NCBI RefSeq assembly: GCF_001787335.1
Contig: NZ_CP014674.1
Span: 310,001-374,000, forward strand
Reading direction: 5' to 3'
Length of the DNA: 64,000 nucleotides
Origin: Kozakia baliensis
GTDB taxonomy: Bacteria > Pseudomonadota > Alphaproteobacteria > Acetobacterales > Acetobacteraceae
Positions within the stretch are counted from its first letter, which is position 1. The number at the start of each line of letters is the position of its first letter. The notes beneath the pieces were generated by a model. The model had not been told where the DNA came from, did not search any database, and saw nothing but the letters and a program-made list of their open reading frames with translations. This document shows, piece after piece, positions 1-9,242 of this stretch. A program made the translations under genes and the position numbers.

Positions 1-625
1 TGTGGAACAGGCTGGAGAGTTCGTGGCTGACGATGACGATGGTCGCGCCCAGGCCGTCGCGCAGATTGAGAATGAGGTCGTCCAGCCGGGCGGAGGTGAT
101 AGGGTCCAGCCCGGCGGAAGGTTCGTCGAAGAACAAAATGTCCGGGTCCAGCGCGAGGGCGCGGGCGAGGCCTGCGCGTTTGCGCATACCGCCGCTGATC
201 TCCGAAGGATAGAGATCGATGGCCTGGAGCATGCCGACGAAGCCGAGCTTGAGTTCGACCAGGCGGCGGATGACAGGAGGCTTGAGATCCGTGAACATTT
301 GCAGCGGCAGGGCGATATTCTCGCCGATGGTCATGGAACTCCAGAGCGCGCCGCTTTGGAACAGCACCCCGAAGCGATGATTGATATCGGTGCGGTGGGC
401 GTTGGAGCCGGACCAGTAATCGTCGCCTTGAACGTGATATTGGCCGGTTTTGGGGCGGAGCAGGCCGATCATGCTTTTGAGCAGCGTGCTTTTGCCGCAG
501 CCCGAGCCACCCATGACGGCGAAGATGCTGCCGGGTTTGACGTCGAGCGAGATGTTTTTCTGGATGACTTTGGGGCCGAAGGCGAGGGTGACGTCGCGCA
601 GGGAGAGGACGGGTTGATCGGTCAT
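1..625 (-). CDS. mlaF: Mla-type phospholipid ABC transporter ATP-binding protein (partial, 3' end off window)
   Basis: This is the cytoplasmic ATPase of an MlaFEDB-like (Ttg2/Mkl) importer that moves phospholipids between the envelope membranes. The reverse-strand protein begins MTDQPVLSLRDVT at the ATG at 625. It has a Walker A motif GGSGCGKS near residue 40, a Q-loop (FQSGALWSSMT), the signature SGGMRKRAGLARAL typical of the Mla/Mkl subfamily, and Walker B DILFFDEPSAGLDP. The frame is open to the window edge, so the C-terminus and any mlaD or mlaC genes lie outside. The start sits 4 bases after the stop of the permease gene, so the two are surely co-transcribed. The family call is firm; the transported lipid is inferred from the family. 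Confidence 0.9.
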   Translation of the reverse strand, partial: MTDQPVLSLRDVTLAFGPKVIQKNISLDVKPGSIFAVMGGSGCGKSTLLKSMIGLLRPKTGQYHVQGDDYWSGSNAHRTDINHRFGVLFQSGALWSSMTIGENIALPLQMFTDLKPPVIRRLVELKLGFVGMLQAIDLYPSEISGGMRKRAGLARALALDPDILFFDEPSAGLDPITSARLDDLILNLRDGLGATIVIVSHELSSLFH

Positions 626-629
626 GGCG

Positions 630-1781
630 TCAGATTCCGAGCGCGTCGGCGATGACGGCGAAAACGGCGTCGATGGCGATGACGCCGACGATGCCGACGA
701 CGACCGCGCGCGTGGCGGCGATGCCGACATCGGCGGCGCTGCGCCCGGCTTTGAGGCCGATACGGCAACTCGTCAGACCGATGAACGCGCCGAACACGAT
801 GCTTTTGATGAAGCCGAAGATGAATTGACCGATGCCGAAGGCGGTGACCGTCTGGTGGAAATATCCTGCGACGGTGATGCTCAACATCGACACTGCCACC
901 ACGAAGCCGCCCAGCATGCCGATGAGACAGCCATAGAGATAGAGGAACGGCATGGTGACGATGAGGGAGAGAACCGAAGGCAGAATGAGATAGGTGGAGG
1001 TTGGGATACCGAACACGTTGAGCGCGTCGATTTCCTCATTGCCCTGCATGGTGGAGATGCGTGCGGCGTAAGCGCCGCCGGTGCGTCCGGCCATGATGAT
1101 GGCGGTCATGACGGCGGCCATTTCACGCACCATGGCGATGCCGACGAGGCTGGCGACGTAAATCCCGGCGGCGAATTTCTGAAGTTCGACTGCACCCACG
1201 AAGGCGAGGATCGCGCCGACCAGGAAGTTGACCACGCCTACGATGAGCAGTGCGGAAGGTCCGGCATCGTTGGTGTTGGAAAGCAGATCGACGAAGCGCA
1301 TGCGGCTGCGCCCGAGGAGGGCGAGGAAACCGCCTCGGGCGGTTTCGATGCCGAGTTCGGTGACCACGCCGACTTCCGTAAGGCTGGCGAGGGTGGAGTC
1401 GCCGATGGCTTCGAGGAAAGGAGTGCGTTTGGCGTGGGGGTTGGGCGGAGTTTCCGGCGCGTCCGGCAGGAGTTCGAGAAGTTGGCGCACCGGGGGCGGT
1501 AGGGTTTGGATATCGAGCGATAGTCCCGCATCGTGGACCACGCGCTTGAGGTCCCATAGGAAGGCGACCAGCCCGGTGTCCCATGCGCCGAGATCGTGCG
1601 TGTCGAACTTCACGGCGCTGTGGGGACGGGCGTTTTTCAGCCCGTCATCGGGAAATTGCGGGATGTTTCCGGTGCGGGCAAGCCAGACGCCGCTAAGGGT
1701 GAGGAGATTGGCGTCGTTTTGGGTATCGAGCCTCCATTGCGGAGGTTTGTCATTCTCTTTAGGCGCGTCACCGTGTCCCAA
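630..1781 (-). CDS. mlaE: MlaE-family ABC transporter permease with N-terminal STAS-like domain
   Basis: Inner-membrane permease of the Mla phospholipid transporter, 383 residues. The first ~110 residues (WRLDTQNDANLLTLSGVWLA onward) look like a STAS-type domain fused to the permease, a form in which the MlaB function is carried on the same chain. The MlaE domain follows from about residue 130. Family-typical stretches are GMVREMAAVMTAIIMAGRTG and GNEEIDALNVFGIPTSTYLI, then several hydrophobic helices to the C-terminus. It is 383 aa against about 260 for stand-alone MlaE, which the extra domain explains. The ATPase gene follows after 4 bases. The copper genes upstream are separated by about 90 bases with no clear terminator. 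Confidence 0.9.
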   Translation of the reverse strand: MGHGDAPKENDKPPQWRLDTQNDANLLTLSGVWLARTGNIPQFPDDGLKNARPHSAVKFDTHDLGAWDTGLVAFLWDLKRVVHDAGLSLDIQTLPPPVRQLLELLPDAPETPPNPHAKRTPFLEAIGDSTLASLTEVGVVTELGIETARGGFLALLGRSRMRFVDLLSNTNDAGPSALLIVGVVNFLVGAILAFVGAVELQKFAAGIYVASLVGIAMVREMAAVMTAIIMAGRTGGAYAARISTMQGNEEIDALNVFGIPTSTYLILPSVLSLIVTMPFLYLYGCLIGMLGGFVVAVSMLSITVAGYFHQTVTAFGIGQFIFGFIKSIVFGAFIGLTSCRIGLKAGRSAADVGIAATRAVVVGIVGVIAIDAVFAVIADALGI

Positions 1782-1870
1782 CCGTCATCTCGCTTTCCTG
1801 ATTCTGCCGGTTCGTTCTGGTTCGTGTGTAACTCTCAAAAACCGATTGGGGAAGGGGGCATGACGGTTTT

Positions 1871-2605
1871 CTAAAACCAGCTTCGGATGCCGAAGGAGAA
1901 GCGGAGCGTGCCGGTGGGGTCGCCTTGATCGTGGGCGATGCGCCGGGCTTGGGTGAGATGGCCGGAATAGGTGACGGCGATATAGGGGGCGAATTTGCGC
2001 CAGATTTCATAGCGCAAGCGCAGCCCGGTATCGACATCCGACAGCCCTGCGCCGACCTGCCGGCGGGGGTCGGATTTGGTGTAGAGGTTGAATTCGGCCT
2101 GGGGTTGCAGGATCAGGCGGTTGGTCAGCAGGAAATCGTAGGAGCCTTCCAGGCGCGTGGCGAAGCGGCCGCGATCGCTGACATAGGCGGTAGCGCCGAA
2201 TTCGAATTGATAGAGAGCCAAGCCCTGGATGCCGAGCGCCCCCCATGTGCGTTCCGGCCCGTCATCTAGATCGGCGCGGATGCCGCCTTGGAGGTTGAGA
2301 TAGGGCGAGATCGCGCGGCTGTAGAGCAGCTCCTGATCGCCGTCGCTAAGGTGGCCGCGTTGCTGCGTGCCTTCGGTTTTGAGCCAAACGCGGTTATAAT
2401 CGCCGCCATACCAGGCTTGGCCGTCCCAACGGAAAGCCGAGCCGCCGGGGGCGTAGCGGCCTTCGAATTGGTTCAGGATGCCGTGGAAATAATTCGATTC
2501 GTCCATGATCGGCTTCATGCCGTCGATATAGGCGGGGGGTGTGGCCGTTTGGGCGTGTGCCGTGGGCGCGACGACGAAGAGCGCTAGGAGAAGCGTCTTT
2601 TTCAT
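1871..2605 (-). CDS. copB: Copper resistance outer-membrane protein CopB
   Basis: CopB-family (PF05275) outer-membrane beta-barrel that works with CopA in copper resistance. I chose the ATG at 2605, giving 244 residues with a clean Sec signal peptide (MKKTLLLALFVVAPTAHAQ). The longer open frame upstream lies inside copA. The mature protein has barrel-like alternation, the family stretches MDESNYFHGILNQFEGR and GLSDVDTGLRLRYEIWRKFA, and ends in Phe (RSWF), a usual OMP C-terminus. The start overlaps the copA stop by ATGA, so translation is probably coupled. The long N-terminal Met/His segment found in some CopB proteins is absent here. Confidence 0.9.
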   Translation of the reverse strand: MKKTLLLALFVVAPTAHAQTATPPAYIDGMKPIMDESNYFHGILNQFEGRYAPGGSAFRWDGQAWYGGDYNRVWLKTEGTQQRGHLSDGDQELLYSRAISPYLNLQGGIRADLDDGPERTWGALGIQGLALYQFEFGATAYVSDRGRFATRLEGSYDFLLTNRLILQPQAEFNLYTKSDPRRQVGAGLSDVDTGLRLRYEIWRKFAPYIAVTYSGHLTQARRIAHDQGDPTGTLRFSFGIRSWF

Positions 2606-4413
2606 AGCACCACCACCGTGCGGAACATGCCGAGATCCATGTGATATTGCAGGTGGCAGTGATAGGCCCACATGCCGGGGGCATCGGCGGTGACGAGATA
2701 GCTGAGTTTCGAGCCGGGCTGCGAGATGATGGTATGTTTGTAGGGGCGATGTTCGCCTTGCCCGTTTTCGAGTTCGCTCCATAGGCCGTGGAGATGGATC
2801 GGGTGCTCCATCATCGTGTCGTTGAAGAGGGTGAAGCGCACGCGTTCGTTGCGGCGCAGGACGATGGGTGCGGCTTCGGAGAATTTCTTGCCGTCGAAGC
2901 CCCAGATATAACGCTCCATATTGCCGGTGAGATGAAGCACGATTTCGCGCGTGGGTGGGCGTGGGTCGCTGCCGGGTCGAGTGGCGCGGAGTTGCTTGTA
3001 ATTCAGAACGCGGCGACCGTTATTTTCCAGCCCGTCGCCAGGACTGCCGGTGCGGTCGGTCGGCATCATCGCGACGTTTTGGTTCTCGACATTGATCGGC
3101 GGGGGGCCGGGATCGTCGCGCTGGATCGGCGGAGCGGCTGGTTTCATCGCCATGTCCGGCATGTCGGCCATGTCGTCATGGTCCATTTTCATGTCGCCCA
3201 TATCCACATCCGGCATGTCGTCATGCTGGGCAGGAGCGGGCTTCCTAGCATGTTCCATTTTCATGCCATCGTGCATGTTTCCCATACCCATATCGACCAT
3301 GGTGCGAACGGGGCGTGGGTCCATCGGCGGGATAGGCGCGCGCATGCCGGGGCGGGGAGCGAGAGTGCCGCTGGCATAGCCGGTGCGGCTCTCGCTTTGG
3401 GTGAAGATGGCGTAAGCGCGGTCTTGGGTCGGGCGGACGATGACATCGTAGGTTTCGGCCACGCCGATGCGGAATTCATCGACCGGAACGGGTTCGATAT
3501 CGTTGCCGTCCGCCTGAACCACATGCATTTCCAGGCCTGGGATGCGGATATCGAAAAAGGTCATGGCCGAGGCGTTGATGAAGCGCAGGCGCACGCGTTC
3601 GCCGGGGCGGAACAGGCCGGTCCAGCTCTGATCCGGGGCCTGACCGTTCATCAGGTAGGTATAGATGGTGCCGGTGACGTCTGAAATGTCGGTGGCGGAC
3701 ATGTTCATGCGCGACCAGCGCAAACGGTCGTGCAATGCGGGCCCTAGGCCGTCTTGGCGCGCTTCGCCGAACAGAGATGCGAGACTGCGTTGGCGGAAAT
3801 TATAGTAGTCGCCCTGCATTTTCAGGTTGCTGACGATATCGTGCGGCGCAACGTCGCTCCATTCCGAGAGGAGGATGACGTAATCGCGTGCGCAGGCGTT
3901 GGGGTCCGGTGCGATGGGGTCGATGACGAGCGCGCCGTAGAGACCGATGGCTTCCTGCATGCTGGAATGGCCATGATACCAATAGGTGCCGCTTTGTTTG
4001 ACGGGGAAGCGGTAGGTGAAGGTTTCTCCCGCCGGGATGCCGTGGAAACTGATGCCGGGAACGCCGTCCATTGGTGCGGGGAGACGGATGCCGTGCCAGT
4101 GGATCGAGGTAGGAACGCGCAAATTGTTTGTGACGTTGAGGGTGATGTCGTCTCCTTCACGCCAGCGCAGGATGGGCCCCGGAACGGAAGCATCGATGCA
4201 GGGTGCGTTCAAGGATTTGCCCGCGATCGTCATGGCGGTGCGGCCAACGGTGAGATCGTAATGCGTTTGGGCGATGGGCGGAATAGCGCCGGGCAAGAGC
4301 GTCTGCCCGGTGGTCAGCGCGTGGGCGGAGCGTGTCTGGGTCAGTGCGCCGGTGGCGGCGAGGCTTGTGACGAAGCGCCGCCGTGTAAGGGCGCTTTTAG
4401 AGGAAAAGGACAT
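2602..4413 (-). CDS. copA: Periplasmic multicopper oxidase CopA
   Basis: Copper-resistance multicopper oxidase (CopA/PcoA type), 603 residues, which oxidises Cu(I) in the periplasm. The N-terminus carries a twin-arginine signal (TRRRFVTSLAATGAL). All four copper-ligand clusters are visible: HWHG and YHGHS in the N-terminal cupredoxin, HPIHLHG and YHCHLQYHMDLGMF at the C-terminus (the T1 Cys is in YHCHLQ, with a Met ligand following). Between the second and third domains lies a Met/His/Asp-rich insert (repeats such as MGDMKMDHDDMADMPDM), a copper-binding feature of CopA. It overlaps copB by 4 bases and follows the small secreted protein at 4473. Regulation is probably from the operator at 4855-4879. 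Confidence 0.95.
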   Translation of the reverse strand: MSFSSKSALTRRRFVTSLAATGALTQTRSAHALTTGQTLLPGAIPPIAQTHYDLTVGRTAMTIAGKSLNAPCIDASVPGPILRWREGDDITLNVTNNLRVPTSIHWHGIRLPAPMDGVPGISFHGIPAGETFTYRFPVKQSGTYWYHGHSSMQEAIGLYGALVIDPIAPDPNACARDYVILLSEWSDVAPHDIVSNLKMQGDYYNFRQRSLASLFGEARQDGLGPALHDRLRWSRMNMSATDISDVTGTIYTYLMNGQAPDQSWTGLFRPGERVRLRFINASAMTFFDIRIPGLEMHVVQADGNDIEPVPVDEFRIGVAETYDVIVRPTQDRAYAIFTQSESRTGYASGTLAPRPGMRAPIPPMDPRPVRTMVDMGMGNMHDGMKMEHARKPAPAQHDDMPDVDMGDMKMDHDDMADMPDMAMKPAAPPIQRDDPGPPPINVENQNVAMMPTDRTGSPGDGLENNGRRVLNYKQLRATRPGSDPRPPTREIVLHLTGNMERYIWGFDGKKFSEAAPIVLRRNERVRFTLFNDTMMEHPIHLHGLWSELENGQGEHRPYKHTIISQPGSKLSYLVTADAPGMWAYHCHLQYHMDLGMFRTVVVL

Positions 4414-4472
4414 GAAGATGCGTCCGGAGCTAGGAGAATCGAGAGCGGGCTTAATTCCGCAACGTCGTGCGG

Positions 4473-4844
4473 TCAGGCGCGGTTATGGCGCGGCGGCGGC
4501 AGGAGCGGCACACTCTCGGTTCCGGCAAATTCGCGATCGTAGCGCGGAGCGGTAGGTGATTTGACGATGGGCCGCTGGCGCGAAGGCATGGTTTCGGTTG
4601 GCCCTGCGAGGGCGACGATTCCAGGTGCGTGACAGCAGGATTCCTGATGATGCGCGGCGTTTCGGGTCGTGAGGTGATGCGCTTTGGGTTTATGCCTGGC
4701 GCAGGATGAATGAGGCGCCATGTTGGGAGAATTCATTTGAGCATGCGCCCGAGCGTGCGGCACAGCGTTGAAAAAGCCGAACTGCATTACGAAGCAAAAC
4801 AACAGGCCGAGGACAGCCTTGAAATTGAAGTTCGAAGCGCGCAT
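4473..4844 (-). CDS. Small secreted His/Cys/Met-rich protein, first gene of the copAB unit
   Basis: A 123-residue protein of unknown function. It has a hydrophobic N-terminal helix (AVLGLLFCFVMQFGFFNAV) consistent with a signal peptide or anchor. A metal-ligand-rich stretch follows: His in HARAHAQMNSPNMAPHSSC, then CARHKPKAHH and HHQESCCHAPG. The C-terminus is Pro/Arg-rich and unordered. It starts just inside the copper operator region and its stop is about 60 bases before copA, so it probably heads the copA-copB transcript. Size, signal and position recall the DUF2946-like small proteins often found near copper genes, but I cannot confirm that family. A periplasmic copper-binding role is inference. 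Confidence 0.7.
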   Translation of the reverse strand: MRASNFNFKAVLGLLFCFVMQFGFFNAVPHARAHAQMNSPNMAPHSSCARHKPKAHHLTTRNAAHHQESCCHAPGIVALAGPTETMPSRQRPIVKSPTAPRYDREFAGTESVPLLPPPRHNRA

Positions 4845-4854
4845 GTCTTAAAAA

Positions 4855-4879
4855 CCATATACCCTATGGGGGCATATGG
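4855..4879. promoter_or_regulatory. CsoR-like copper operator between divergent copper units
   Basis: In the 62-base gap between the starts of the secreted protein (4844) and copZ (4907) lies CCATAT-13 bases-ATATGG. Its core is ATACCC TAT GGGGGCAT. This C-tract/G-tract inverted repeat with flanking AT resembles operators of the CsoR/RcnR family of Cu(I) repressors that control copZ-copA. It would cover promoters of both divergent transcripts. No csoR or cueR gene is in the window. The match is from memory of the motif and was not scored. Confidence 0.55.
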
Positions 4880-4906
4880 CGGAAGCATTATTTTGGGAGA
4901 ATGGCA

Positions 4907-5122
4907 ATGTCTAGTACCACGACGACGATCAAGGTTGACGGCATGACCTGCGACGGTTGCTCCAGCAGTTTACAGCGCGCGCTTGCGGCGGTGGACGGCG
5001 TTTCCAAAGCGGAAGTAACGCGTGAGCCGGGGCAAGCCACGGTGACGTACGATCCGGTGAAAGTGCATCCCGCGCGGTTGGATGCGGTGGTGGAAGATGC
5101 TGGGTTCGAGGTGGTGAAATAA
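4907..5122 (+). CDS. copZ: Copper chaperone CopZ (HMA domain)
   Basis: A 71-residue cytoplasmic Cu(I) chaperone consisting of one heavy-metal-associated domain. The metal site is MTCDGC near residue 13, and the C-terminal half has the usual ferredoxin-like pattern ending VEDAGFEVVK. Two ATGs are possible (4901 and 4907). The GGGAG at 4895-4899 is 7 bases before 4907 and only one base before 4901, so I chose 4907. It is 10 bases upstream of the P1B ATPase, to which it would hand copper. Expression is probably driven from the operator just upstream. Confidence 0.92.
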   Translation: MSSTTTTIKVDGMTCDGCSSSLQRALAAVDGVSKAEVTREPGQATVTYDPVKVHPARLDAVVEDAGFEVVK

Positions 5123-5132
5123 GGAATGGACG

Positions 5133-7496
5133 ATGACCGAGTCCGTCAGCCTCCCGATTGAGGGAATGGATTGCGCGGCCTGTGCGGCGCGGATCGAAAA
5201 ATTGTTGAATCGGCAGCCGGGCGTGCAGGCTGTGGTGAATTTCGCCGCTGAGCGCGCACGGGTGACGCTGGACGGTGCGCCGTTGGCCCCGGTGGTTGAA
5301 GCGGTGCGCAAGGCGGGGTTTTCGGTTGGGGAAGAGAGTATCGATTTGGCATTGAGCGGGATGACCTGTGCGTCCTGCGCAGCGCGGATCGAGAAGGTTT
5401 TGAATAAATTGCCGATGGTGCGCGCTTCGGTGAATTTCGCTGCCGAGCGCGCCCATGTTTCCTATATTCCTGGGGTAACGACGCCTGCGGATGTGATCGC
5501 GCGCATTGAGAAGACGGGGTTCGGGGCGACGCTGATCCGCGACGAGATACGCGAGGACCCGCAAAAGCGGCGTGACGCGGCGTGGCGACGGGAGCGTAAT
5601 CGCTTCGTGTTGACGGCGATATTGTCCGCACCGCTTTTCGCTGAAATGTTCGCGATGTTGTTCGGGCGTATGGAATTGTTGCCGCGTTGGTGGCAGTTCG
5701 CCTGCGCGACGCTGGTCCAGTTTCTGTGCGCAGCGCCGCTTTATCGTGCCGCGTGGAACGCGTTGCGTGGCGGTGGCGCGAATATGGATGTACTCGTCGT
5801 GTTGGGCACGTCCATCGCCTATTTTTTCAGCGCGGCGGTGACGATATTCGGGTTGCATCAGCCGGTCTATTTCGAGGCGAGCGCTGCCATTATCACGCTG
5901 ATTCTGCTCGGGCGATTGTTGGAGGCGCGGGCGCGCAACCGCACCAGTGCGGGCATTGAGCGGCTTTTGCATTTGCAACCGCAAGCCGCGCATGTCGAGC
6001 AGGACGGCGATGTGGTGGATCGTGCCGTGGCGGAACTGCGTGCGGGCGATGTGTTCGTAGTGCGACCGGGCGAGAGCGTGCCGGTGGATGGCGAGATTTT
6101 GAGCGGGGCGTCGGAGATCGACGAATCCATGCTGACGGGCGAAAGCGTGCCGGTTTTGAAGAAAGCGGGCGCGAAGGTTTTCGCCGGTACGATGAACGCC
6201 AATGGCGTGTTGCGTGTGAAAACGACGGGAGTGGGGGCCGATACGGCGCTTTCCCGGATCGTGAAGATGGTGGAGCAAGCCCAGGGGTCGAAGGCCAGCG
6301 TACAGCGTCTGGCGGATAAGGTCTCGGGCATTTTCGTGCCGGTGGTGTTGGGAGTTGCGCTGCTGACGTTCCTGATCGGCTGGGCGGTGACGGGCTCGAT
6401 GGATTGGAGCTTGGTTTCCGCTGTTTCTGTTTTGGTGATCGCCTGCCCTTGTTCGCTCGGATTGGCGACGCCCACGGCGATCATGGTGGGAACAGGCCAG
6501 GGCGCGCGGGCGGGGATTTTGTTCCGCAACGCAGAGGCGTTGGAGCGCGCGCAGAAGCTGACCACGCTCGTGGTGGACAAGACCGGCACCTTGACGCGTG
6601 GGAAGCCGGAAGTGGTGGAGGTTGCGCCATCCGCCGGAGTGGAGGCCGCACGGTTATTGGCGGTGGCGGCGGGTTTGGAACAGGATTCCGAGCATCCTTT
6701 GGCGCGGGCGGTGTTGGCGCGGGCCAAGGCCGATGGCGTGACGGCGGAGAAGGTCGCGCTTTTCCAGGCCGTGCCGGGGCAGGGCGTTTCGGCGGAGCGC
6801 GACGGCGTGACCTGGCGCTTGGGCGCGCCGCGTTTTCTTCGCGAGGCGGGTTTGACGCTGGATGAGGCACGCGCGGCGGATTTGGAGAAAGCAGGCCGCA
6901 CGGTGATCGCCGTGGCGGAAGGCACGCAGGTTCTGGGCTTGTTGGCGCTGGCGGACCAAGTGCGGGACGATGCGGTGGAAATGGTGACGCATCTGAAGAA
7001 GCGCGGCCTAAAGATCGTTATGCTGACAGGGGACAATGAACGTACGGCCGAGGAAGTGGCGCGGCAGGTGGGCGTGGATGATTTCATCGCAGGCGTGCTA
7101 CCGGGGGATAAAGCGGCGGAAGTAGAGAAATTGCGGCGCGGCGGCGCTGTGGTCGGCATGGTGGGCGATGGCGTCAACGATGCGCCCGCTTTGGCGAGCG
7201 CGGATGTGGGCTTCGCCATCGGCGCGGGTTCGGACGTGGCGTTGGGCACGGCGGATATCGTGTTGATGAAGAGCGAATTGATGGGGGTTGTGGATGCGAT
7301 TTCTCTCTCCGCTGCAACGCTTTCCAAAATCCGGCAAAATCTGTTCTTCGCGTTTTTCTACAATATGCTGGGCTTACCGCTGGCGGCGTTCGGGTTGTTG
7401 AATCCGATTATCGCCGGTGCGGCGATGGCGATGAGTTCCGTGACGGTGGTGAGCAACTCGCTTTTGCTCAATCGTTGGCGTCCGGATGCTTCCTGA
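5133..7496 (+). CDS. copA: Copper-exporting P1B-type ATPase
   Basis: A 787-residue Cu(I)-translocating P-type ATPase of the inner membrane. It has two N-terminal HMA domains (MDCAAC, C14/C17; MTCASC, C79/C82), about eight membrane helices, the CPC metal site (C438/C440 in ACPCSLGLATPTA), the TGES actuator motif, the phosphorylated Asp in DKTGTLT (D482), the HP dipeptide in SEHPLARA, and GDGVNDAPALA near the C-terminus. It follows copZ after 10 bases and is surely in the same operon. Note the naming clash with the multicopper oxidase also called CopA; this gene is the ActP/CopA ATPase. All catalytic residues are present. Confidence 0.96.
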   Translation: MTESVSLPIEGMDCAACAARIEKLLNRQPGVQAVVNFAAERARVTLDGAPLAPVVEAVRKAGFSVGEESIDLALSGMTCASCAARIEKVLNKLPMVRASVNFAAERAHVSYIPGVTTPADVIARIEKTGFGATLIRDEIREDPQKRRDAAWRRERNRFVLTAILSAPLFAEMFAMLFGRMELLPRWWQFACATLVQFLCAAPLYRAAWNALRGGGANMDVLVVLGTSIAYFFSAAVTIFGLHQPVYFEASAAIITLILLGRLLEARARNRTSAGIERLLHLQPQAAHVEQDGDVVDRAVAELRAGDVFVVRPGESVPVDGEILSGASEIDESMLTGESVPVLKKAGAKVFAGTMNANGVLRVKTTGVGADTALSRIVKMVEQAQGSKASVQRLADKVSGIFVPVVLGVALLTFLIGWAVTGSMDWSLVSAVSVLVIACPCSLGLATPTAIMVGTGQGARAGILFRNAEALERAQKLTTLVVDKTGTLTRGKPEVVEVAPSAGVEAARLLAVAAGLEQDSEHPLARAVLARAKADGVTAEKVALFQAVPGQGVSAERDGVTWRLGAPRFLREAGLTLDEARAADLEKAGRTVIAVAEGTQVLGLLALADQVRDDAVEMVTHLKKRGLKIVMLTGDNERTAEEVARQVGVDDFIAGVLPGDKAAEVEKLRRGGAVVGMVGDGVNDAPALASADVGFAIGAGSDVALGTADIVLMKSELMGVVDAISLSAATLSKIRQNLFFAFFYNMLGLPLAAFGLLNPIIAGAAMAMSSVTVVSNSLLLNRWRPDAS

Positions 7497-7544
7497 CGGG
7501 CCTTCGATCGGATAGGAGTTAGTAAAGAGCGAGGAGAACAAGGC

Positions 7545-9242
7545 ATGTACGAGACGATTGCGCGCCGTGTGGCGCAAGGGCAGGGGCGCGAACCGGCCGA
7601 TCTCGTTATTCGTGACGTGCGCTTGTTCGATCTGGTGACAGGAGAGTTGATCCCGACCGATATCGCGGTGTGTGGCGATACGATCGTCGGCACAATGGGA
7701 CAGTATGAAGGCAAGCGCGTGATTGAAGGGCGCGGGCGCGTGGCCGTGCCCGGCTTCATCGACACGCATCTGCATGTCGAATCTTCTCTAGTGACGCCTT
7801 ATGAGTTCGACCGTTGCGTGTTGCCGCATGGCGTGACTACGGCGATTTGCGATCCGCATGAGATGGCCAATGTTCTGGGCACGGCGGCGTTCGATTATTT
7901 TCTGGCCTGTGCTGAGCGCGTGGTGATGGATTTGCGCGTCAATCTTTCCAGCTGCGTTCCGGCGACGACGATGGAGACGGCGGGGGCGCGGCTGGATGCG
8001 GCGGATCTGACGCCCTACCGTGCGCATCCGAAGGTGATCGGGCTAGCGGAGTTCATGAACATGCCGGGCGTTTTGAACGCCGACCCGACTTGCATGGACA
8101 AGCTCGTAGCGTTTGCGGGCGAGCATATCGATGGGCATGCGCCTCTGCTGCGGGGCAAGGCGTTGAACGGGTATCTGGCGGCGGGAATCTCGACCGATCA
8201 TGAGGCGACGGCGGCTGATGAGGCGTTGGAGAAGATCCGCAAAGGCATGATCGTGCTGATCCGCGAAGGGTCGGTTTGCAAGGATTTGGCGGCGCTTGTG
8301 CCATTGCTGAACCCTGCGACGGCATCTTTCTTCGCGTTCTGCACGGATGATCGTAATCCGCTGGAAATTGCACATGAAGGACATTTGGATTTTCTGATCC
8401 GGCGGGCGATCGAATTGGGCGTTGAGCCGGTGGCGGCGTATCGGGCGGCCTCGCTGACGGCGGCGACGGCGTTCGGGCTGCGCGACCGGGGGCAGATCGC
8501 GCCGGGGAAACGAGCGGATATCGTGTTGCTGGACGATATGCGGCGCTGCGTGGTGTCCGATGTGGTGTCGGCGGGACGTTTGGTGGATGAGGCGCTATTC
8601 GCGGCGCGAGAGATCGTGCCGCCGGTCGGTTTGGGGAGCGTGACGCTGCCTTACCCCGTGGCGGCGAAGGATATGGAGATTAAGGGCGATGGGAAGAATC
8701 GCCCGGTGATCGGGATTGTGCCAGGTCAGATCATCACGGAATTTCTGCGCTTCGATTTGCCGGGCGCGGGCGGTGTGGTGAAGCCGGATTTATCGCGCGA
8801 TATCGCTAAAGTGTGCGTGGTGGCGCGGCATGGGCATAACGACAATATCGGGCGCGGTTTCGTTCAAGGCTTCGGCTTGAAGCAGGGAGCGTTGGCGTCT
8901 TCCGTGGGGCATGACAGCCATAATATTTGCGTCGTCGGCACGAATGATGCGGATATGGCGCTGGCGGTGAACCGGCTGGAGGAAACGGGCGGCGGGTTTG
9001 TGGCGGTGCGTGATGGTGCGGTTTTGGCGGAGTTGCGCTTGCCGGTGGCGGGGTTGATGAGCGACCGGCCTTATGAAGAAGTGCGCGATGAATTGATCGA
9101 ATTGCGCAAGGCGGCGCGGGAGATGGGTGGTGCTTTGGAGGAGCCGTTCCTGCAATTGGCGTTTCTACCCCTGCCGGTGATTCCGCATTTGAAGATTACC
9201 GATGTGGGCATGATCGATGTGGAGACGATGGCGCGGGTTTAG
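7545..9242 (+). CDS. ade: Adenine deaminase
   Basis: Metal-dependent amidohydrolase converting adenine to hypoxanthine and ammonia in purine salvage, 565 residues, the usual length of the Ade/AdeC family. The first metal site DTHLHVES (H75, H77) follows a beta-sandwich start ([12 protein letters not shown]). Other family marks are the DPHEMANV segment, the sequence [16 protein letters not shown], and [14 protein letters not shown] closing the barrel. The C-terminal adenine-deaminase domain follows ([21 protein letters not shown] and [16 protein letters not shown]). It starts 48 bases after the copper ATPase with GAGGAG upstream. It may be read from the same transcript but has no evident link to copper. 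Confidence 0.95.
   Translation: MYETIARRVAQGQGREPADLVIRDVRLFDLVTGELIPTDIAVCGDTIVGTMGQYEGKRVIEGRGRVAVPGFIDTHLHVESSLVTPYEFDRCVLPHGVTTAICDPHEMANVLGTAAFDYFLACAERVVMDLRVNLSSCVPATTMETAGARLDAADLTPYRAHPKVIGLAEFMNMPGVLNADPTCMDKLVAFAGEHIDGHAPLLRGKALNGYLAAGISTDHEATAADEALEKIRKGMIVLIREGSVCKDLAALVPLLNPATASFFAFCTDDRNPLEIAHEGHLDFLIRRAIELGVEPVAAYRAASLTAATAFGLRDRGQIAPGKRADIVLLDDMRRCVVSDVVSAGRLVDEALFAAREIVPPVGLGSVTLPYPVAAKDMEIKGDGKNRPVIGIVPGQIITEFLRFDLPGAGGVVKPDLSRDIAKVCVVARHGHNDNIGRGFVQGFGLKQGALASSVGHDSHNICVVGTNDADMALAVNRLEETGGGFVAVRDGAVLAELRLPVAGLMSDRPYEEVRDELIELRKAAREMGGALEEPFLQLAFLPLPVIPHLKITDVGMIDVETMARV

Noticed and set aside
2-655. Long rightward open frame at the left edge
   Set aside because: It is antisense to the Mla ATPase, whose Walker and signature motifs are clear on the other strand.
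4855-4879. CueR (MerR-type) site instead of CsoR
   Set aside because: The C-tract/G-tract core fits CsoR-like sites better than a MerR dyad between -35 and -10 elements with a 19-base spacer.
5867-7327. 486-codon leftward open frame over the copper ATPase
   Set aside because: Ser/Thr/Pro-rich shadow of the P1B ATPase; all ATPase motifs are on the plus strand.
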